A stretch of DNA of 41,570 nucleotides from Paracoccaceae bacterium (GTDB lineage: Bacteria > Pseudomonadota > Alphaproteobacteria > Rhodobacterales > Rhodobacteraceae). The stretch covers positions 1 through 41,570 of the forward strand of contig JAIXPH010000024.1 in assembly GCA_027486345.1 (NCBI GenBank). The letters are read 5' to 3'. Of the stretch, positions 30,371 through 39,356 are shown one piece after another (the stretch's first letter is position 1; every line of letters starts with the position of its first letter). Under the pieces are notes generated by a model, which was not told where the DNA came from, did no database searches, and saw nothing but the letters and a program-made list of their open reading frames with translations. The position numbers were made by a program, and so were the translations under genes.

Positions 30371-31429
30371 TCACACCGACAGGCTGAGGCCGCGTTGCGC
30401 GGCCGATTGTTCGGCGCGGTCGAGCATCTTTTGCAACTCTGCCCCGCGGGCAAAGGTGGGTTCGGCCGGGCCTTCCCCGCGGATCGCGGCGATGAAGCGC
30501 TGATAGATCGTCGGCACGGGCGGGCAGTCCACCTCGTGCCAGTCGGCGGTCTTGATGTCGTCACCCAGACAGGCGAACAGGCGGCTGACGGTCTTTTCGA
30601 ACTGCACTTCCAACCCGCCCTTGTCGCCATAAAGGCGCAGGCGCAGGTCATTGTGGTGGCCGCTGGCAAAGCGGGTGGCAGCGACCGTGCCCAGCGCGCC
30701 ATTGTCCAGCACGACCTGCATGGTCGCAGAGTCGTTGGCGTCCAACACATATTCCCCGATCTGCCCGCCGGGGGCCTTGTCAAAGGTGGCAAGGCGGCAG
30801 GAAATCTCGGTCACGCCTTGGCCCGCGATGAAGGTCGCGTAGTCAAGGATATGGATGCCCACATCGCCCAGCACGCCCTTGGACCCATGCGCCGTGGACA
30901 GTCGCCACAGCCATTGGCTTTCCTTGTCCCATGCGCCCCAGGCATCCTGCGTCAGCCAGCTTTGCAGATAGGACGCCTCGAAATGGCGGATGGTGCCGAT
31001 GGCCCCGTCGCGCACCATCTTGGCTGCATGTTGCAGCGCCGCGACGTTACGGTAGGACAGGTTGACCATGTTGACCACGCCCGCCTTTTCCGCCGCTTCG
31101 GCCATCTCGGCGGCGGCGGCTTCATTGGTGGCGAGCGGCTTTTCGCACAGCACATGCTTGCCCGCCGAAAGGAAGGGCAGGGTGGTGGCGTAATGCGCGG
31201 CGTCCGGCGTGACATTGGTCACGGCGTCGAATTCGCCCCAGCGCAGGGCGTCGTCGATGCTGGCGAAACCATGCGGGATGCCATGCGCCTCCTGGAAGGC
31301 GGCCAGTTGCGCGGGCCGGGTGTCAACGCCACCCACCACGGTCACGCCGGGGATCGCCGAGAAGCCTTCGGCATGGTTCTTGGCCATGCCGCCGGTGCCC
31401 ACGATCAGCAGACGAACAGGCGCGGCCAT
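30371..31429 (-). CDS. thuB: Gfo/Idh/MocA oxidoreductase, ThuB-type
   Basis: 352 residues. The NAD(P)-binding motif is RLLIVGTGGMAKNHAEGF, the EKP motif is HVLCEKPLATNEAAAAEM, and the catalytic His region is GSKGVLGDVGIHILDYATF. In Sinorhizobium and Agrobacterium ThuB acts with ThuA in assimilation of trehalose and related disaccharides through their 3-keto derivatives; ThuB is the presumed dehydrogenase. It is the last gene of thuEFGKAB here, in the same order as in rhizobia. The start overlaps the thuA stop by one base. A strong terminator follows. Confidence 0.85.
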   Translation of the reverse strand: MAAPVRLLIVGTGGMAKNHAEGFSAIPGVTVVGGVDTRPAQLAAFQEAHGIPHGFASIDDALRWGEFDAVTNVTPDAAHYATTLPFLSAGKHVLCEKPLATNEAAAAEMAEAAEKAGVVNMVNLSYRNVAALQHAAKMVRDGAIGTIRHFEASYLQSWLTQDAWGAWDKESQWLWRLSTAHGSKGVLGDVGIHILDYATFIAGQGVTEISCRLATFDKAPGGQIGEYVLDANDSATMQVVLDNGALGTVAATRFASGHHNDLRLRLYGDKGGLEVQFEKTVSRLFACLGDDIKTADWHEVDCPPVPTIYQRFIAAIRGEGPAEPTFARGAELQKMLDRAEQSAAQRGLSLSV

Positions 31430-32214
31430 CAGCGATACCCCGCTTCGCCGTCTTGATGCAGGCGGGGGCCGCGTTCGACGATGGGTTCCAGTGCCACCTC
31501 GACCGGCACGTTCGGCGCGTCATTCGGGTTGGCGATGCGCGGCGCGGGGTTGTAGGCCCAGCGGCAGGCGTTGGCGATCACGCGCTGGATGTTGGCGTCG
31601 TGATAGGTCGGATAGGTTTCATGCCCCGGGCGGAAGTAGAACACGCTGCCCGCGCCGCGCTTGTAGGTCAGGCCGGAACGGAACACCTCGCCGCCCGCGA
31701 ACCATGACACGAACACCGTTTCCATCGGATCGGGCACGCCAAAGGGTTCGCCATACATCTCTTCGTGTTCCAACTCGAAATGATCCGGCAATCCCGCCGC
31801 GATGGGGTGGTTGCGGCTGGTGACCCACAGACGCTCCCGCTCCCCGGCCTCACGCCATGTCAGGTTGCAGGGCGCACCCATCAGGCGTTTGAAGGGCTTT
31901 GAGAAATGGGCCGAGTGCAGGAAGATGATCCCCATGCCGCCCCAGACCGCGTTGCAGATCCGCTCCACGATCTCATCCTGAACTTCGCCATGGGCGGCAT
32001 GCCCCCACCAGATCAGCACATCGGTTTCGGCCAGCTTTTCCGCCGTCAGCCCGTGCTCGGGGTCTTGCAGCGTCACGGTGCTGGCGGTGATCCCGCCCGC
32101 AGTGTTCAGCGCGGCGGCGATGGTGCCGTGCATCGTGTCGGGATAGACTTCGGCCACGACCTTGTTCTTGTGTTCGTGGACGTTCTCACCAAAGACGGTG
32201 ACGCGAATGGACAT
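31429..32214 (-). CDS. thuA: ThuA-family trehalose utilisation protein
   Basis: 261 residues, a ThuA/glutamine-amidotransferase-like fold. Motifs: [15 protein letters not shown] at the start, [42 protein letters not shown], and [35 protein letters not shown] near the end. In rhizobia thuA is required with thuB for trehalose, maltitol and sucrose-isomer use via keto-disaccharides; the exact chemistry of ThuA is less settled. It lies between thuK and thuB; a 48-bp gap precedes it with a GGAGAAG ribosome site close to the ATG. Confidence 0.9.
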   Translation of the reverse strand: MSIRVTVFGENVHEHKNKVVAEVYPDTMHGTIAAALNTAGGITASTVTLQDPEHGLTAEKLAETDVLIWWGHAAHGEVQDEIVERICNAVWGGMGIIFLHSAHFSKPFKRLMGAPCNLTWREAGERERLWVTSRNHPIAAGLPDHFELEHEEMYGEPFGVPDPMETVFVSWFAGGEVFRSGLTYKRGAGSVFYFRPGHETYPTYHDANIQRVIANACRWAYNPAPRIANPNDAPNVPVEVALEPIVERGPRLHQDGEAGYR

Positions 32215-32262
32215 GGTCTTCTCCTTCTGTCCCGCGCGGGAGCGGCGCGGTTTCGTTTCGGG

Positions 32263-33270
32263 TCAGCGGATCGGTTTGCCGTCCGCGTCAAAGCGATGGA
32301 TGTTGGCGGCCTGCGGGCGCAGACCGATGCGCGTGCCCAAGGGGATGGACAGCTTGCCGGGCTGGCGCACGATGACAGGCTCGTCGCTGCCGATTTCGAC
32401 GAACAGGAAGTTGTCAGAGCCAAGGTCTTCGGCATGGACAACCTCACCCGCCCAATCGCCCGCGCCATCGGGCAGGACGTCGATATGTTCCGACCGGATG
32501 CCCAGCGTCGTGCAGTTCTGGGCCGCGGCAAAGGCGCCGGTCAGGAAGTTCATCTTCGGGCTGCCGATGAACCCCGCCACGAACAGCGAATTCGGGCGTT
32601 CGTAAAGCTCCGCCGGGGTGCCCACCTGTTCCAGCTTGCCATCGCGCAGCACGGCGATGCGGTCTGCCAGCGTCATTGCCTCGACCTGGTCATGGGTGAC
32701 GTAGATCATCGTCACGTCCTGCATCGAATGGTGCAGCTTGGCGATCTCCAGTCGGGTCTGCACCCGCAGCGCGGCGTCAAGGTTCGACAGCGGCTCGTCG
32801 AACAGGAAGACGCGCGGGTCGCGCACGATGGCGCGGCCGATGGCGACGCGCTGGCGCTGACCACCGGACAGTTGCTTGGGCAGGCGGTCCAAGAGGTGGT
32901 CGATCTGCAAGAGTTTCGCCGCCTCGCGCACCCGCTTGTCGATGTCGGCCTTGCTGGCCTTGGACAGTTCCATGCCGAAGGCCATGTTGTCATAGACCTT
33001 CATGTGCGGATAAAGCGCGTAGCTCTGGAACACCATGGCGATGCCGCGCTTGGAGGGCACAAGGTCGTTCACCCGTTCCCCGTCAAAGGACATCTCGCCT
33101 GTGGTGATATCCTCGAGCCCTGAAATCAGGCGCAGGAGCGTGGACTTGCCGCAGCCGGACGGCCCGACGAAGACCATGAATTCGCCTTTGCGGATTTCTA
33201 GGTCGATGCCCTTGATCACCTGCACGGCGCCGTAGGACTTGGTCACGTTCTTGAGGTCAATCTTGGCCAT
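32263..33270 (-). CDS. thuK: Disaccharide ABC transporter ATPase ThuK (MalK/UgpC family)
   Basis: 335 residues. Walker A is GPSGCGKST (36-44), Q-loop MVFQSYALYPHM, signature LSGGQRQRVAIGRAIVRDP, Walker B VFLFDEPLSNLDA and H-loop YVTHDQVEAMTLADRI. The C-terminal ~100 residues form the OB-fold/TOBE regulatory region of the MalK/UgpC group. It energises the ThuFG permeases at the cytoplasmic face. It starts 6 bp after thuG and precedes thuA. Confidence 0.92.
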   Translation of the reverse strand: MAKIDLKNVTKSYGAVQVIKGIDLEIRKGEFMVFVGPSGCGKSTLLRLISGLEDITTGEMSFDGERVNDLVPSKRGIAMVFQSYALYPHMKVYDNMAFGMELSKASKADIDKRVREAAKLLQIDHLLDRLPKQLSGGQRQRVAIGRAIVRDPRVFLFDEPLSNLDAALRVQTRLEIAKLHHSMQDVTMIYVTHDQVEAMTLADRIAVLRDGKLEQVGTPAELYERPNSLFVAGFIGSPKMNFLTGAFAAAQNCTTLGIRSEHIDVLPDGAGDWAGEVVHAEDLGSDNFLFVEIGSDEPVIVRQPGKLSIPLGTRIGLRPQAANIHRFDADGKPIR

Positions 33271-33276
33271 GGTGGA

Positions 33277-34110
33277 TCAGCCTTTCACGCCGCCGGCGGT
33301 CAGGCCCGCCACGATCTTGCGCTGGAAAATGAGGACGAGGATGACAAGCGGGACCGTCACGATGACGCTTGCCGCCATGATGGGCCCCCACGGGATTTCC
33401 TGTTGCGAGGCACCGGACAGCAGGCCGATGGCCACCGGGACGGTCCGCGTGGTCTCTGAGCTGGTGAAGGTCAGGGCGAAGAGGAACTCGTTCCACGCCC
33501 CGATGAAGGCCAAAAGCCCCGTCGTCACCAAGGCGGGCCACAGAAGCGGCAGGAACACGCGGGTGATGACGATCCACGGGGTCGCGCCATCGACGATGGC
33601 GGCCTCTTCGATCTCGACCGGCAGGTCCCGCATGAAGGTGGTCAGAACCCAGACGGTGAAGGGCAGGGTGAAGATCGTGTAGGACAGGATCATCGCCCAA
33701 GGGGTGTTGAAGATGCCGATGAATCGGATCAACTCGAACAACCCGGCCAGCACCGCGATTTGCGGGAACATGGACACCGCAAGGATCGTCATCAGCAAAA
33801 GCCCCCGCCCCCGGAACCGCACCCGCGCAAGGGCGTAAGAGGCGGTCACCGCAAGGAACAGCGCGAAGACCACGGTGGTGGTGGCGATGAAGACCGAGTT
33901 CAGGATGGATTGCGCGAAGTTGCGCTGCCCCAGAACCCGGGTGTAGTTCGACCAGTCGAACGAGCGGGGGAAGTAGTTCACCTTGAACAGTTCCGTCCCG
34001 GTCGAGAAGCTGGTCACGATGGCATAGTAGAAGGGAAAGACCGAGAAGACGACGATCACGACGACTAGCGCGTAGAAGGCCGTGGTTTTCAGCAGTTTCT
34101 GTGTGGTCAT
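33277..34110 (-). CDS. thuG: Disaccharide ABC transporter permease ThuG (MalG family)
   Basis: 277 residues with about six membrane helices. The N-terminus LLKTTAFYALVVVIVVFSVFPFYYAIVTSFSTGTEL and the ATPase contact loop VEIEEAAIVDGATPWIVITRVFLPLLWPAL are typical of MalG-type permeases. It overlaps thuF by 4 bp (ATGA). With ThuF it forms the channel of the trehalose/maltose-type importer. Confidence 0.92.
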   Translation of the reverse strand: MTTQKLLKTTAFYALVVVIVVFSVFPFYYAIVTSFSTGTELFKVNYFPRSFDWSNYTRVLGQRNFAQSILNSVFIATTTVVFALFLAVTASYALARVRFRGRGLLLMTILAVSMFPQIAVLAGLFELIRFIGIFNTPWAMILSYTIFTLPFTVWVLTTFMRDLPVEIEEAAIVDGATPWIVITRVFLPLLWPALVTTGLLAFIGAWNEFLFALTFTSSETTRTVPVAIGLLSGASQQEIPWGPIMAASVIVTVPLVILVLIFQRKIVAGLTAGGVKG

Positions 34111-35081
34111 TGCTTGCTGTCCCCCGACAGGTCCACCCGGCCCAGCCAGATGTAGAGCGACACGAACACCGCCAGAATGGCGAACAGCAGCGTCGATTGC
34201 GCAGCGCCATAGGCGAACTTGTCGAAGTCGATCATGTTCTCGCGGCTGATCACGCTCATGGTCTTGGTGGCCGCCGAATTCGGCGTCAGCACATAGACCA
34301 GATCGAACACCCGCAGCGCATCCAGCATGCGGAAGATCACGGCGACCATCAGCGCGGGGCGGATCAAGGGCAGTGTGACCTTGAAGAACACCTTGACCGG
34401 GTTGATGCCATCCAGCTTTGCCGCCTCGTAGATGTCACGCGGCACCATTTGCAGGCCGGCAAGGATCAAGAGCGCCATGAAGGGCGTGGTTTTCCAGATG
34501 TCCACCATCAGCACGGCATACATGGCGGTGTCGGTGCTGGCGGTCCAAGCGATCTTCTGGTCGATCAGGCCGACGCTCAACAGGATGTCGTTGATGATCC
34601 CGAACTGGTCATTCAGCATCCAGGCCCACATCTTGGCCGAGACGATGGTCGGGATGGCCCAAGGGATCAGGATGGCGGCGCGCACCAACCCGCGCCCCTT
34701 GAATTCGGCGTTCAGCACCAGCGCCACGATCAGGCCCAGCACTGTCTCGATCAGGACCGAGGTGATGGCAAAGCGCACGGTGTTCCAGACCGCGTTCCAC
34801 CAGGCCGGATCGACCAGCGTGCCGCGGTAAATCACCTTGCCGGAGGACAGCGTCCGCATGGACAGGTAATTGTCCAGCCCGATCCACTTGCCGCCATAGA
34901 GGTTAGACAGGGTCGTGTCGGTGAAGGAAAACCAGATCGTGCGCAACAAGGGCCAGGCGGCGACGCAGATCAGGGCGAAAAGCATGGGGGCCAGAAACCA
35001 GAAGGCGGCGCGCTGCCGCTGCTGCTGAAGACTGAGCTCCCGCGTACCCGCCTTGCGCGGGGCGATGGGCGCGGCTGTCAT
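34107..35081 (-). CDS. thuF: Disaccharide ABC transporter permease ThuF (MalF family)
   Basis: 324 residues. A positively charged N-terminus is followed by helix 1 (AAFWFLAPMLFALICVAAWPLLRTIWFSFTD), a periplasmic segment around WIGLDNYLSM, and the contact loop RDIYEAAKLDGINPVKVFFKVTLPLIRPAL. It is the MalF-type partner of ThuG. An intercistronic hairpin (35116-35142) separates it from thuE. Confidence 0.92.
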   Translation of the reverse strand: MTAAPIAPRKAGTRELSLQQQRQRAAFWFLAPMLFALICVAAWPLLRTIWFSFTDTTLSNLYGGKWIGLDNYLSMRTLSSGKVIYRGTLVDPAWWNAVWNTVRFAITSVLIETVLGLIVALVLNAEFKGRGLVRAAILIPWAIPTIVSAKMWAWMLNDQFGIINDILLSVGLIDQKIAWTASTDTAMYAVLMVDIWKTTPFMALLILAGLQMVPRDIYEAAKLDGINPVKVFFKVTLPLIRPALMVAVIFRMLDALRVFDLVYVLTPNSAATKTMSVISRENMIDFDKFAYGAAQSTLLFAILAVFVSLYIWLGRVDLSGDSKQ

Positions 35082-35115
35082 CCGGGGTTCCCTCCCTTGA
35101 ACCGTCAGAAAACTT

Positions 35116-35142
35116 GGGCGGGCGGCTCTGGACCGCCCGCCC
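35116..35142 (-). terminator. Intercistronic hairpin between thuE and thuF
   Basis: A perfect 10-bp stem (35116-35125 with 35133-35142) with a 7-nt loop. On the minus strand AAGTTTTCTG follows. Such hairpins after the binding-protein gene act as partial terminators or 3' stabilisers, giving more binding protein than permease. That role is inferred from position. Confidence 0.7.
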
Positions 35143-35165
35143 GCAGGGTCAGGCCGACCGGGAGG

Positions 35166-36449
35166 TTACCAGCCAGACCCCTTGATGTCGGTCAGTTCAA
35201 CCTCAAGCAACTCGAGGTTTTCGGCGGCGGTGCCATTGCCCGACAGGGTGTTGTGCACGGCCGACCAGAACTTGGACGACACTTCGTTGTACTTGCCCTT
35301 GGTCGGGGCCGACGGACGCGGCACGGCTTGCAGGAAGACGTCCTTCCAGCGCGGGATGATCGGCTGGGCGGCGGCGATGTCGGCATCGTCATAAAGCGAG
35401 ACGATCGTGGGCAGATTCGACTCGTTGATCGCGCGCTGCTTCTGCGCTTCCGGTCCGGCGAGGTAGAGCGCGAGGCTGATGGCCGCCTCCTGCTTGGTCG
35501 AGTACTTCGACACAGCGACGTTCCAGCCGCCCAGCGTCGCCGCCGAGGTCGGGTTGTCGCCGCCAACCGGCAGCGGGGCCACGTCGAACAGGCCCTTCAC
35601 GGCGCTGTCGTCGCCATTGCCCAGACCATAGGCATAGGGCCAATTGCGCATGAACACGGCATTGCCGGTCTGCCAGACGCCACGGGCTTCTTCTTCCTGA
35701 TAGGCCAGAACGCCATCCGGAGAGATCGTGCCGACCCAGCCCTTGACGGTGTCCAGCGCCTGCACGGCCTTTTCGTTGTTGATGCTGATCGTGCCATCGG
35801 GTTCCACGATCTGGCCGCCGCCGAAGGATTTCACCCATTCCAGCGCGTTGCAGGTCAGGCCTTCATAGGCGTTGCCCTGCCAGACGAAGCCCCAGAGGTC
35901 AGCCTTGCCCTCGGCGCGTTCGGCGTCCTGAATCTTCTGCGCGGTGGCTGTCAGCTCTTCCCATGTCTTGGGAACCGAGGCGCCGTGCTTTTCCAGCAGG
36001 TCCTTGCGATAGTACAGTGCGGGCGCGTCGGTGAAGATCGGAAGGGCAACCAGCTTGCCGTTCACGGTCTGCGATTCAATGATCGACGGGAAGTGCTGCG
36101 GCGCCAGATCCTTGGCCACTTCGGTCAGATCGACGAAGTGATCGGCCAGCTGCGGGGCCCAGATCACGTCGGTCTGGAACAGGTCAATGTCAGAGGTGCC
36201 AGCGGCCAGCCACAGGCGATACTGGGCGAACTGGTCGGTGGTCGACGCGGGCATCGGCACCAGCGTCACGGTGTTGCCGGTGGCTTCTTCCCACGGCTTG
36301 ACCAGCGCCTTGAAGTTTTCGACGGCATTGCCGACGGCACCCGAGACGTAAAACAGTTCTTCGGCCGCGACCGGGGCCGCACCGAACGAGGCCAGCGCGA
36401 AAGCCGCCACCGTTGACCGCAGGGCTGCGGCCTTCATCGAAAATTCCAT
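35166..36449 (-). CDS. thuE: Disaccharide-binding periplasmic protein ThuE
   Basis: 427 residues from the ATG at 36449, with GGAGG about 5 bp upstream. A Sec signal peptide (MKAAALRSTVAAFALASFGAAPVAAEE) follows four extra residues. The mature protein is a family 1 (MalE-like) binding protein: LVKPWEEATGNTVTLVPMPASTTDQFAQYRLWLAAGTSDIDLFQTDVIWAPQLADHFVDL, then ALPIFTDAPALYYRKDLLEKHG. By operon order it matches rhizobial ThuE, which binds trehalose, maltose, sucrose and related sugars. Expression probably comes from the promoter/operator at 36536-36582. Confidence 0.9.
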   Translation of the reverse strand: MEFSMKAAALRSTVAAFALASFGAAPVAAEELFYVSGAVGNAVENFKALVKPWEEATGNTVTLVPMPASTTDQFAQYRLWLAAGTSDIDLFQTDVIWAPQLADHFVDLTEVAKDLAPQHFPSIIESQTVNGKLVALPIFTDAPALYYRKDLLEKHGASVPKTWEELTATAQKIQDAERAEGKADLWGFVWQGNAYEGLTCNALEWVKSFGGGQIVEPDGTISINNEKAVQALDTVKGWVGTISPDGVLAYQEEEARGVWQTGNAVFMRNWPYAYGLGNGDDSAVKGLFDVAPLPVGGDNPTSAATLGGWNVAVSKYSTKQEAAISLALYLAGPEAQKQRAINESNLPTIVSLYDDADIAAAQPIIPRWKDVFLQAVPRPSAPTKGKYNEVSSKFWSAVHNTLSGNGTAAENLELLEVELTDIKGSGW

Positions 36450-36535
36450 GATTTCCTCCGGTTGAAGCGGGGCCGCTTCCTCTCGACCCCTGTCGTTCTG
36501 TCGCCCCGCAACCCGCTGCTCTTGCTGGCAGCGAT

Positions 36536-36555
36536 TTTCCGAAGCGTTTCGGAAA
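36536..36555. promoter_or_regulatory. LacI-type operator upstream of thuE
   Basis: A 20-bp palindrome with arms TTTCCGAA and TTCGGAAA around the core GCGT. The same element occurs at 37728-37743 before thuR, and the adjacent regulator is a LacI protein, whose family binds such CG-centred palindromes. It overlaps the predicted -10 of the thuE promoter by two bases and extends downstream of it, consistent with repression. Confidence 0.8.
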
Positions 36556-36582
36556 TCTGCTGCAGCGGCGTTGCTCCGTCAA
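36554..36582 (-). promoter_or_regulatory. Predicted thuE promoter
   Basis: On the minus strand TTGACG (36582-36577) is followed after 17 bp by CAGATT (36559-36554). The -35 is a strong match and the -10 a weak one. The operator begins at the -10, which supports the placement. Confidence 0.5.
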
Positions 36583-36616
36583 CAGAAATCTTCAAAGGGC
36601 TTTGGGGAACCTGTGT

Positions 36617-37648
36617 TCACCCCGCCTGCACCGGCCCGGTAGAGCTCCGCTCGACAAAGCGCATCTCTCCGATAATCTGCAGCTTATCAACGGCTTGACC
36701 GTCAAGTGCGCCAACCAGAAGGCGGGCCATCGGCTCCCAACTGTCTTGCAAAGCGGCTTCAGTCACGGTCAGTGGCGGGTGCATTGCCGCCGTCTCAGGC
36801 GCGGGCAGCAAATCATCATGCGCGACCACGGATACATCACCCGGGATGGACAGCGACAGCGCGTCGAGCGCATCATAAATCCCTTTTGCCAGCAAAGAGT
36901 TGCCCGCAATGAACGCCGTGGGCCGATTGGCCGGATTTTCCATGAGCCGGATGGTTTCAACCAGACCAACCGATTCCCGCATCTGCCCATTGCGGTGCAG
37001 ATTCGGATCGAATCGGACACCCGCCTGCGCCAGGGCATCGATATAGCCCCGCGTCCGCGCCGCGCAGTAAGATCGGCCATCCACCCCGTTCAGAAACGCG
37101 ATGCGCCGATGCCCAAGCGCGGTCAGGTGTGACGTCAGGCGATAGGCGACGCCGTAGTTGTCGATGTCGAAATAGGGGTAGTCCACCACCTCGCCGGTCC
37201 GACCATGCACGACAAAGGGAATTTCCCGCCGTTGCAGGAATTGCACGCACGGGTCGTTGACGTGAAGGTCCGCCACGACAAAGCCGTCAAGGGCCGCGCT
37301 ATCCACCAATTTGCGGTGCACATCGACGGGGTCTTCGTGCTCTTCGGCGATGTGTAACAGAAAGCGCACATCCAACCGACTGAAATTGGACGATAAACCA
37401 CTGACCATCTGCACAAACAGGGGATTTCCCGCCGCATGGCTGGGGGCAGGGATCACAAGACCGACTGTTCCCGACCGTCCCGTCGCCAGTTTGCGCGCCG
37501 AAAGGTTGGGTTGGTAACGCATCTGGCGTGCGGCGGCCAAAACCTTCTCGCGCGTGGCCTCGTTCACATCGGAATGGCCGTTCAGCGCCCGGCTGATCTG
37601 GGTCACCGACAGGCCCAGATGGCGGCTCAGGTCTTTCAGCGTGGCCAA
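36617..37648 (-). CDS. thuR: LacI-family regulator of the thu operon (ThuR-like)
   Basis: 343 residues from a TTG at 37648 preceded by GGGGGC; an ATG at 37672 (351 residues) is the alternative but lacks a ribosome site. The helix-turn-helix is at the N-terminus (TLKDLSRHLGLSVTQISRALNGHSDVNEATREKVLAAARQMRYQPN). A periplasmic-binding-like ligand domain follows (TVGLVIPAPSHAAGNPLFVQMVSGL; GHRRIAFLNGV; PTAFIAGNSLLAKGIYDAL). It lies upstream of thuE on the same strand. Two copies of one palindrome flank it, before thuE and before its own start, so it probably represses the operon and itself until a disaccharide is present. Confidence 0.87.
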   Translation of the reverse strand: MATLKDLSRHLGLSVTQISRALNGHSDVNEATREKVLAAARQMRYQPNLSARKLATGRSGTVGLVIPAPSHAAGNPLFVQMVSGLSSNFSRLDVRFLLHIAEEHEDPVDVHRKLVDSAALDGFVVADLHVNDPCVQFLQRREIPFVVHGRTGEVVDYPYFDIDNYGVAYRLTSHLTALGHRRIAFLNGVDGRSYCAARTRGYIDALAQAGVRFDPNLHRNGQMRESVGLVETIRLMENPANRPTAFIAGNSLLAKGIYDALDALSLSIPGDVSVVAHDDLLPAPETAAMHPPLTVTEAALQDSWEPMARLLVGALDGQAVDKLQIIGEMRFVERSSTGPVQAG

Positions 37649-37725
37649 AATTGCCCCCTTTTCGCCCGGCATGGACGTCGTTTCCGCCTTTTGATGGCGG
37701 TGTGGATGGCGAAGTCAAGTGGCAT

Positions 37726-37745
37726 GATCCGAAGCGTTTCGGAAC
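37726..37745. promoter_or_regulatory. LacI-type operator between thuR and the isomerase gene
   Basis: TCCGAA (37728-37733), core GCGT, TTCGGA (37738-37743): identical through 17 bp to the thuE operator. It lies 80 bp before the thuR start and about 100 bp before the divergent isomerase gene, so one site could control both. Confidence 0.78.
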
Positions 37746-37840
37746 TTTCCTGACACCCGATGCACCGCTGATTGCCTGTGCCCGGGAATTGCCCCTACAC
37801 TCGGCCCAAAGCACAAAGCCCGGTGGGCAAAGGGGGGACT

Positions 37841-39307
37841 ATGGCTCTGGTGATCCGCCGCAAGGTGACGTTGGGCGTTGTGATCGGGTCGCGGGCGTTT
37901 TTCTCGCCCGCGCCCTGTGCAGACGCACGGCGCGATGTGTTGGCGCAGTTGGAAAAGCTGGGCGTGGATGTGGTCACCCTGCCGTTCGAGGCCACGGCGA
38001 ATGGCGCGGTTCAATCAGTGGCCGATGCGGACCTTTACGCCGCCCATTTCCGTGCCAACGCCGACAGGATCGACGGGTTGGTGATCTGCCTGCCGAACTT
38101 TGGCGACGAGATCGCGATTGCCGAACTGGTCAACCGCGCCCGCCTGAACGTGCCGATCCTCTTGCAAGCCAGCAATGACGAGGTGACGAAAGTCTCGGTC
38201 AAGGAACGCCGCGATGCGTTCTGCGGCAAGATCAGCGTGACCAACAATTTTTGGCAATACGGCGTGCCGTTCACCGAAACCATGCACCACACCTGCGACA
38301 CATGGGGCGATGAATTCGCCGCCGACCTTGACCGCTTCGCCCGCACCTGCCGCACGGTGCGGGGTTTGCGCGGCGCGCGTCTGGGGGCCATCGGTGCCCG
38401 CACCGGCGCGTTCCAGACCATGCGCTATTCGGAAAAACTGCTGCAAGCGGCGGGGATCACCGTCGTGACCGTGGACCTGTCCGAGATGATGGGGGCCGCC
38501 ACGGCGATCCGTGACGATGACCCGGCCTTGCAGGCCACGCTGGCGCGGGTGCAGTCCTATGGCACCATCCCGGCCCATATCAAACCGGCGCAAATCGCCA
38601 AACAGGCGCGCTGGACGCTGGCCGTCAACCGCTGGATCGAAGAGAACGGCTGCGATGCTTCGGCCATCCAATGCTGGCGGTCGTTGCAGGACAATTTCGG
38701 CTGCGCCACCTGCCTGACGATGAGCATGATGGGCGAAGACCTGATGCCAAGTGCGTGCGAGGTGGACATCATGGGCGCCCTGTCGATGTATGCGCTGGCG
38801 CTGGCCTCTGGTGCGCCGCCCGCCATCCTCGATTGGAACAACAACTACGCCTATGAGGAAGACATCTGCGTCTGCACCCATTGCGGCAATTACCCCAAAT
38901 CCTTCATCGGCGACACGCCCGAGGTGGGGGAGTTGGACGTCCTGGGCGAAACCATCGGACGCGAGAAATGCTTTGGCGCGGTCAAGGGCAAGGTCAAACC
39001 CGGCCCGATGACCTATTTCCGCCTCTCCACCGATGATCGGCGCGGCACGGTCAAGTGCTATCTGGGTGAGGGCGAGTTTACCGAACACCCGTTCGCCATG
39101 GATGGCGGCATCGCCGTCAGCCGCGTGCCGCAATTGCGCAAACTGCTGCGCTTTGTCACGCAGAACGGCTTTGAACACCACGTCGCCATGGTGCGCGGCC
39201 ATCACGCCGATGTGGTGAATGAGGCAGTGACGCGCTACCTAAACTGGCCGATCTACCACCACGGCGCAGAACCGGAGCCGCAGCTTTACATGCCCAACCG
39301 TTTCTGA
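37841..39307 (+). CDS. L-fucose/L-arabinose isomerase-like protein
   Basis: 488 residues from the ATG at 37841, with AGGGGGGAC immediately before it; the longer frame to 37772 is rejected. It has the two-part fold of the fucose/arabinose isomerase family. The N-terminal region carries VIGSRAFFSPAPCADARRDVLAQLEKLGVDVVTLPFE and GLVICLPNFGDEIAIAEL. The C-terminal catalytic region carries SACEVDIMGALSMYALALASGAPPAILDWNNNYAYEED. A CVCTHCG motif follows, unusual for a simple aldose isomerase and possibly metal binding. Members interconvert aldoses and ketoses with a divalent metal. It is transcribed away from thuR and shares the thu-type operator, so a role in handling a sugar released from keto-disaccharides is plausible but unproven. 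Confidence 0.75.
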   Translation: MALVIRRKVTLGVVIGSRAFFSPAPCADARRDVLAQLEKLGVDVVTLPFEATANGAVQSVADADLYAAHFRANADRIDGLVICLPNFGDEIAIAELVNRARLNVPILLQASNDEVTKVSVKERRDAFCGKISVTNNFWQYGVPFTETMHHTCDTWGDEFAADLDRFARTCRTVRGLRGARLGAIGARTGAFQTMRYSEKLLQAAGITVVTVDLSEMMGAATAIRDDDPALQATLARVQSYGTIPAHIKPAQIAKQARWTLAVNRWIEENGCDASAIQCWRSLQDNFGCATCLTMSMMGEDLMPSACEVDIMGALSMYALALASGAPPAILDWNNNYAYEEDICVCTHCGNYPKSFIGDTPEVGELDVLGETIGREKCFGAVKGKVKPGPMTYFRLSTDDRRGTVKCYLGEGEFTEHPFAMDGGIAVSRVPQLRKLLRFVTQNGFEHHVAMVRGHHADVVNEAVTRYLNWPIYHHGAEPEPQLYMPNRF

Positions 39308-39324
39308 ACGAAACTTCATGAACA

Positions 39325-39349
39325 GCCGGGGGCGGGTGCCGCCCCCGGC
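39325..39349. terminator. Terminator-like hairpin between convergent genes
   Basis: An 11-bp perfect stem (39325-39335 with 39339-39349) with a 3-nt loop, lying between the ends of the isomerase gene (+) and scoB (-). T-runs are poor on both sides. Confidence 0.65.
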
Positions 39350-39356
39350 CTAAGAA

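Noticed and set aside
34101-36416. A 771-codon plus-strand open frame
   Set aside because: Antisense to thuF and thuE; composition (Gln/His/Arg/Gly) is that of a shadow frame.
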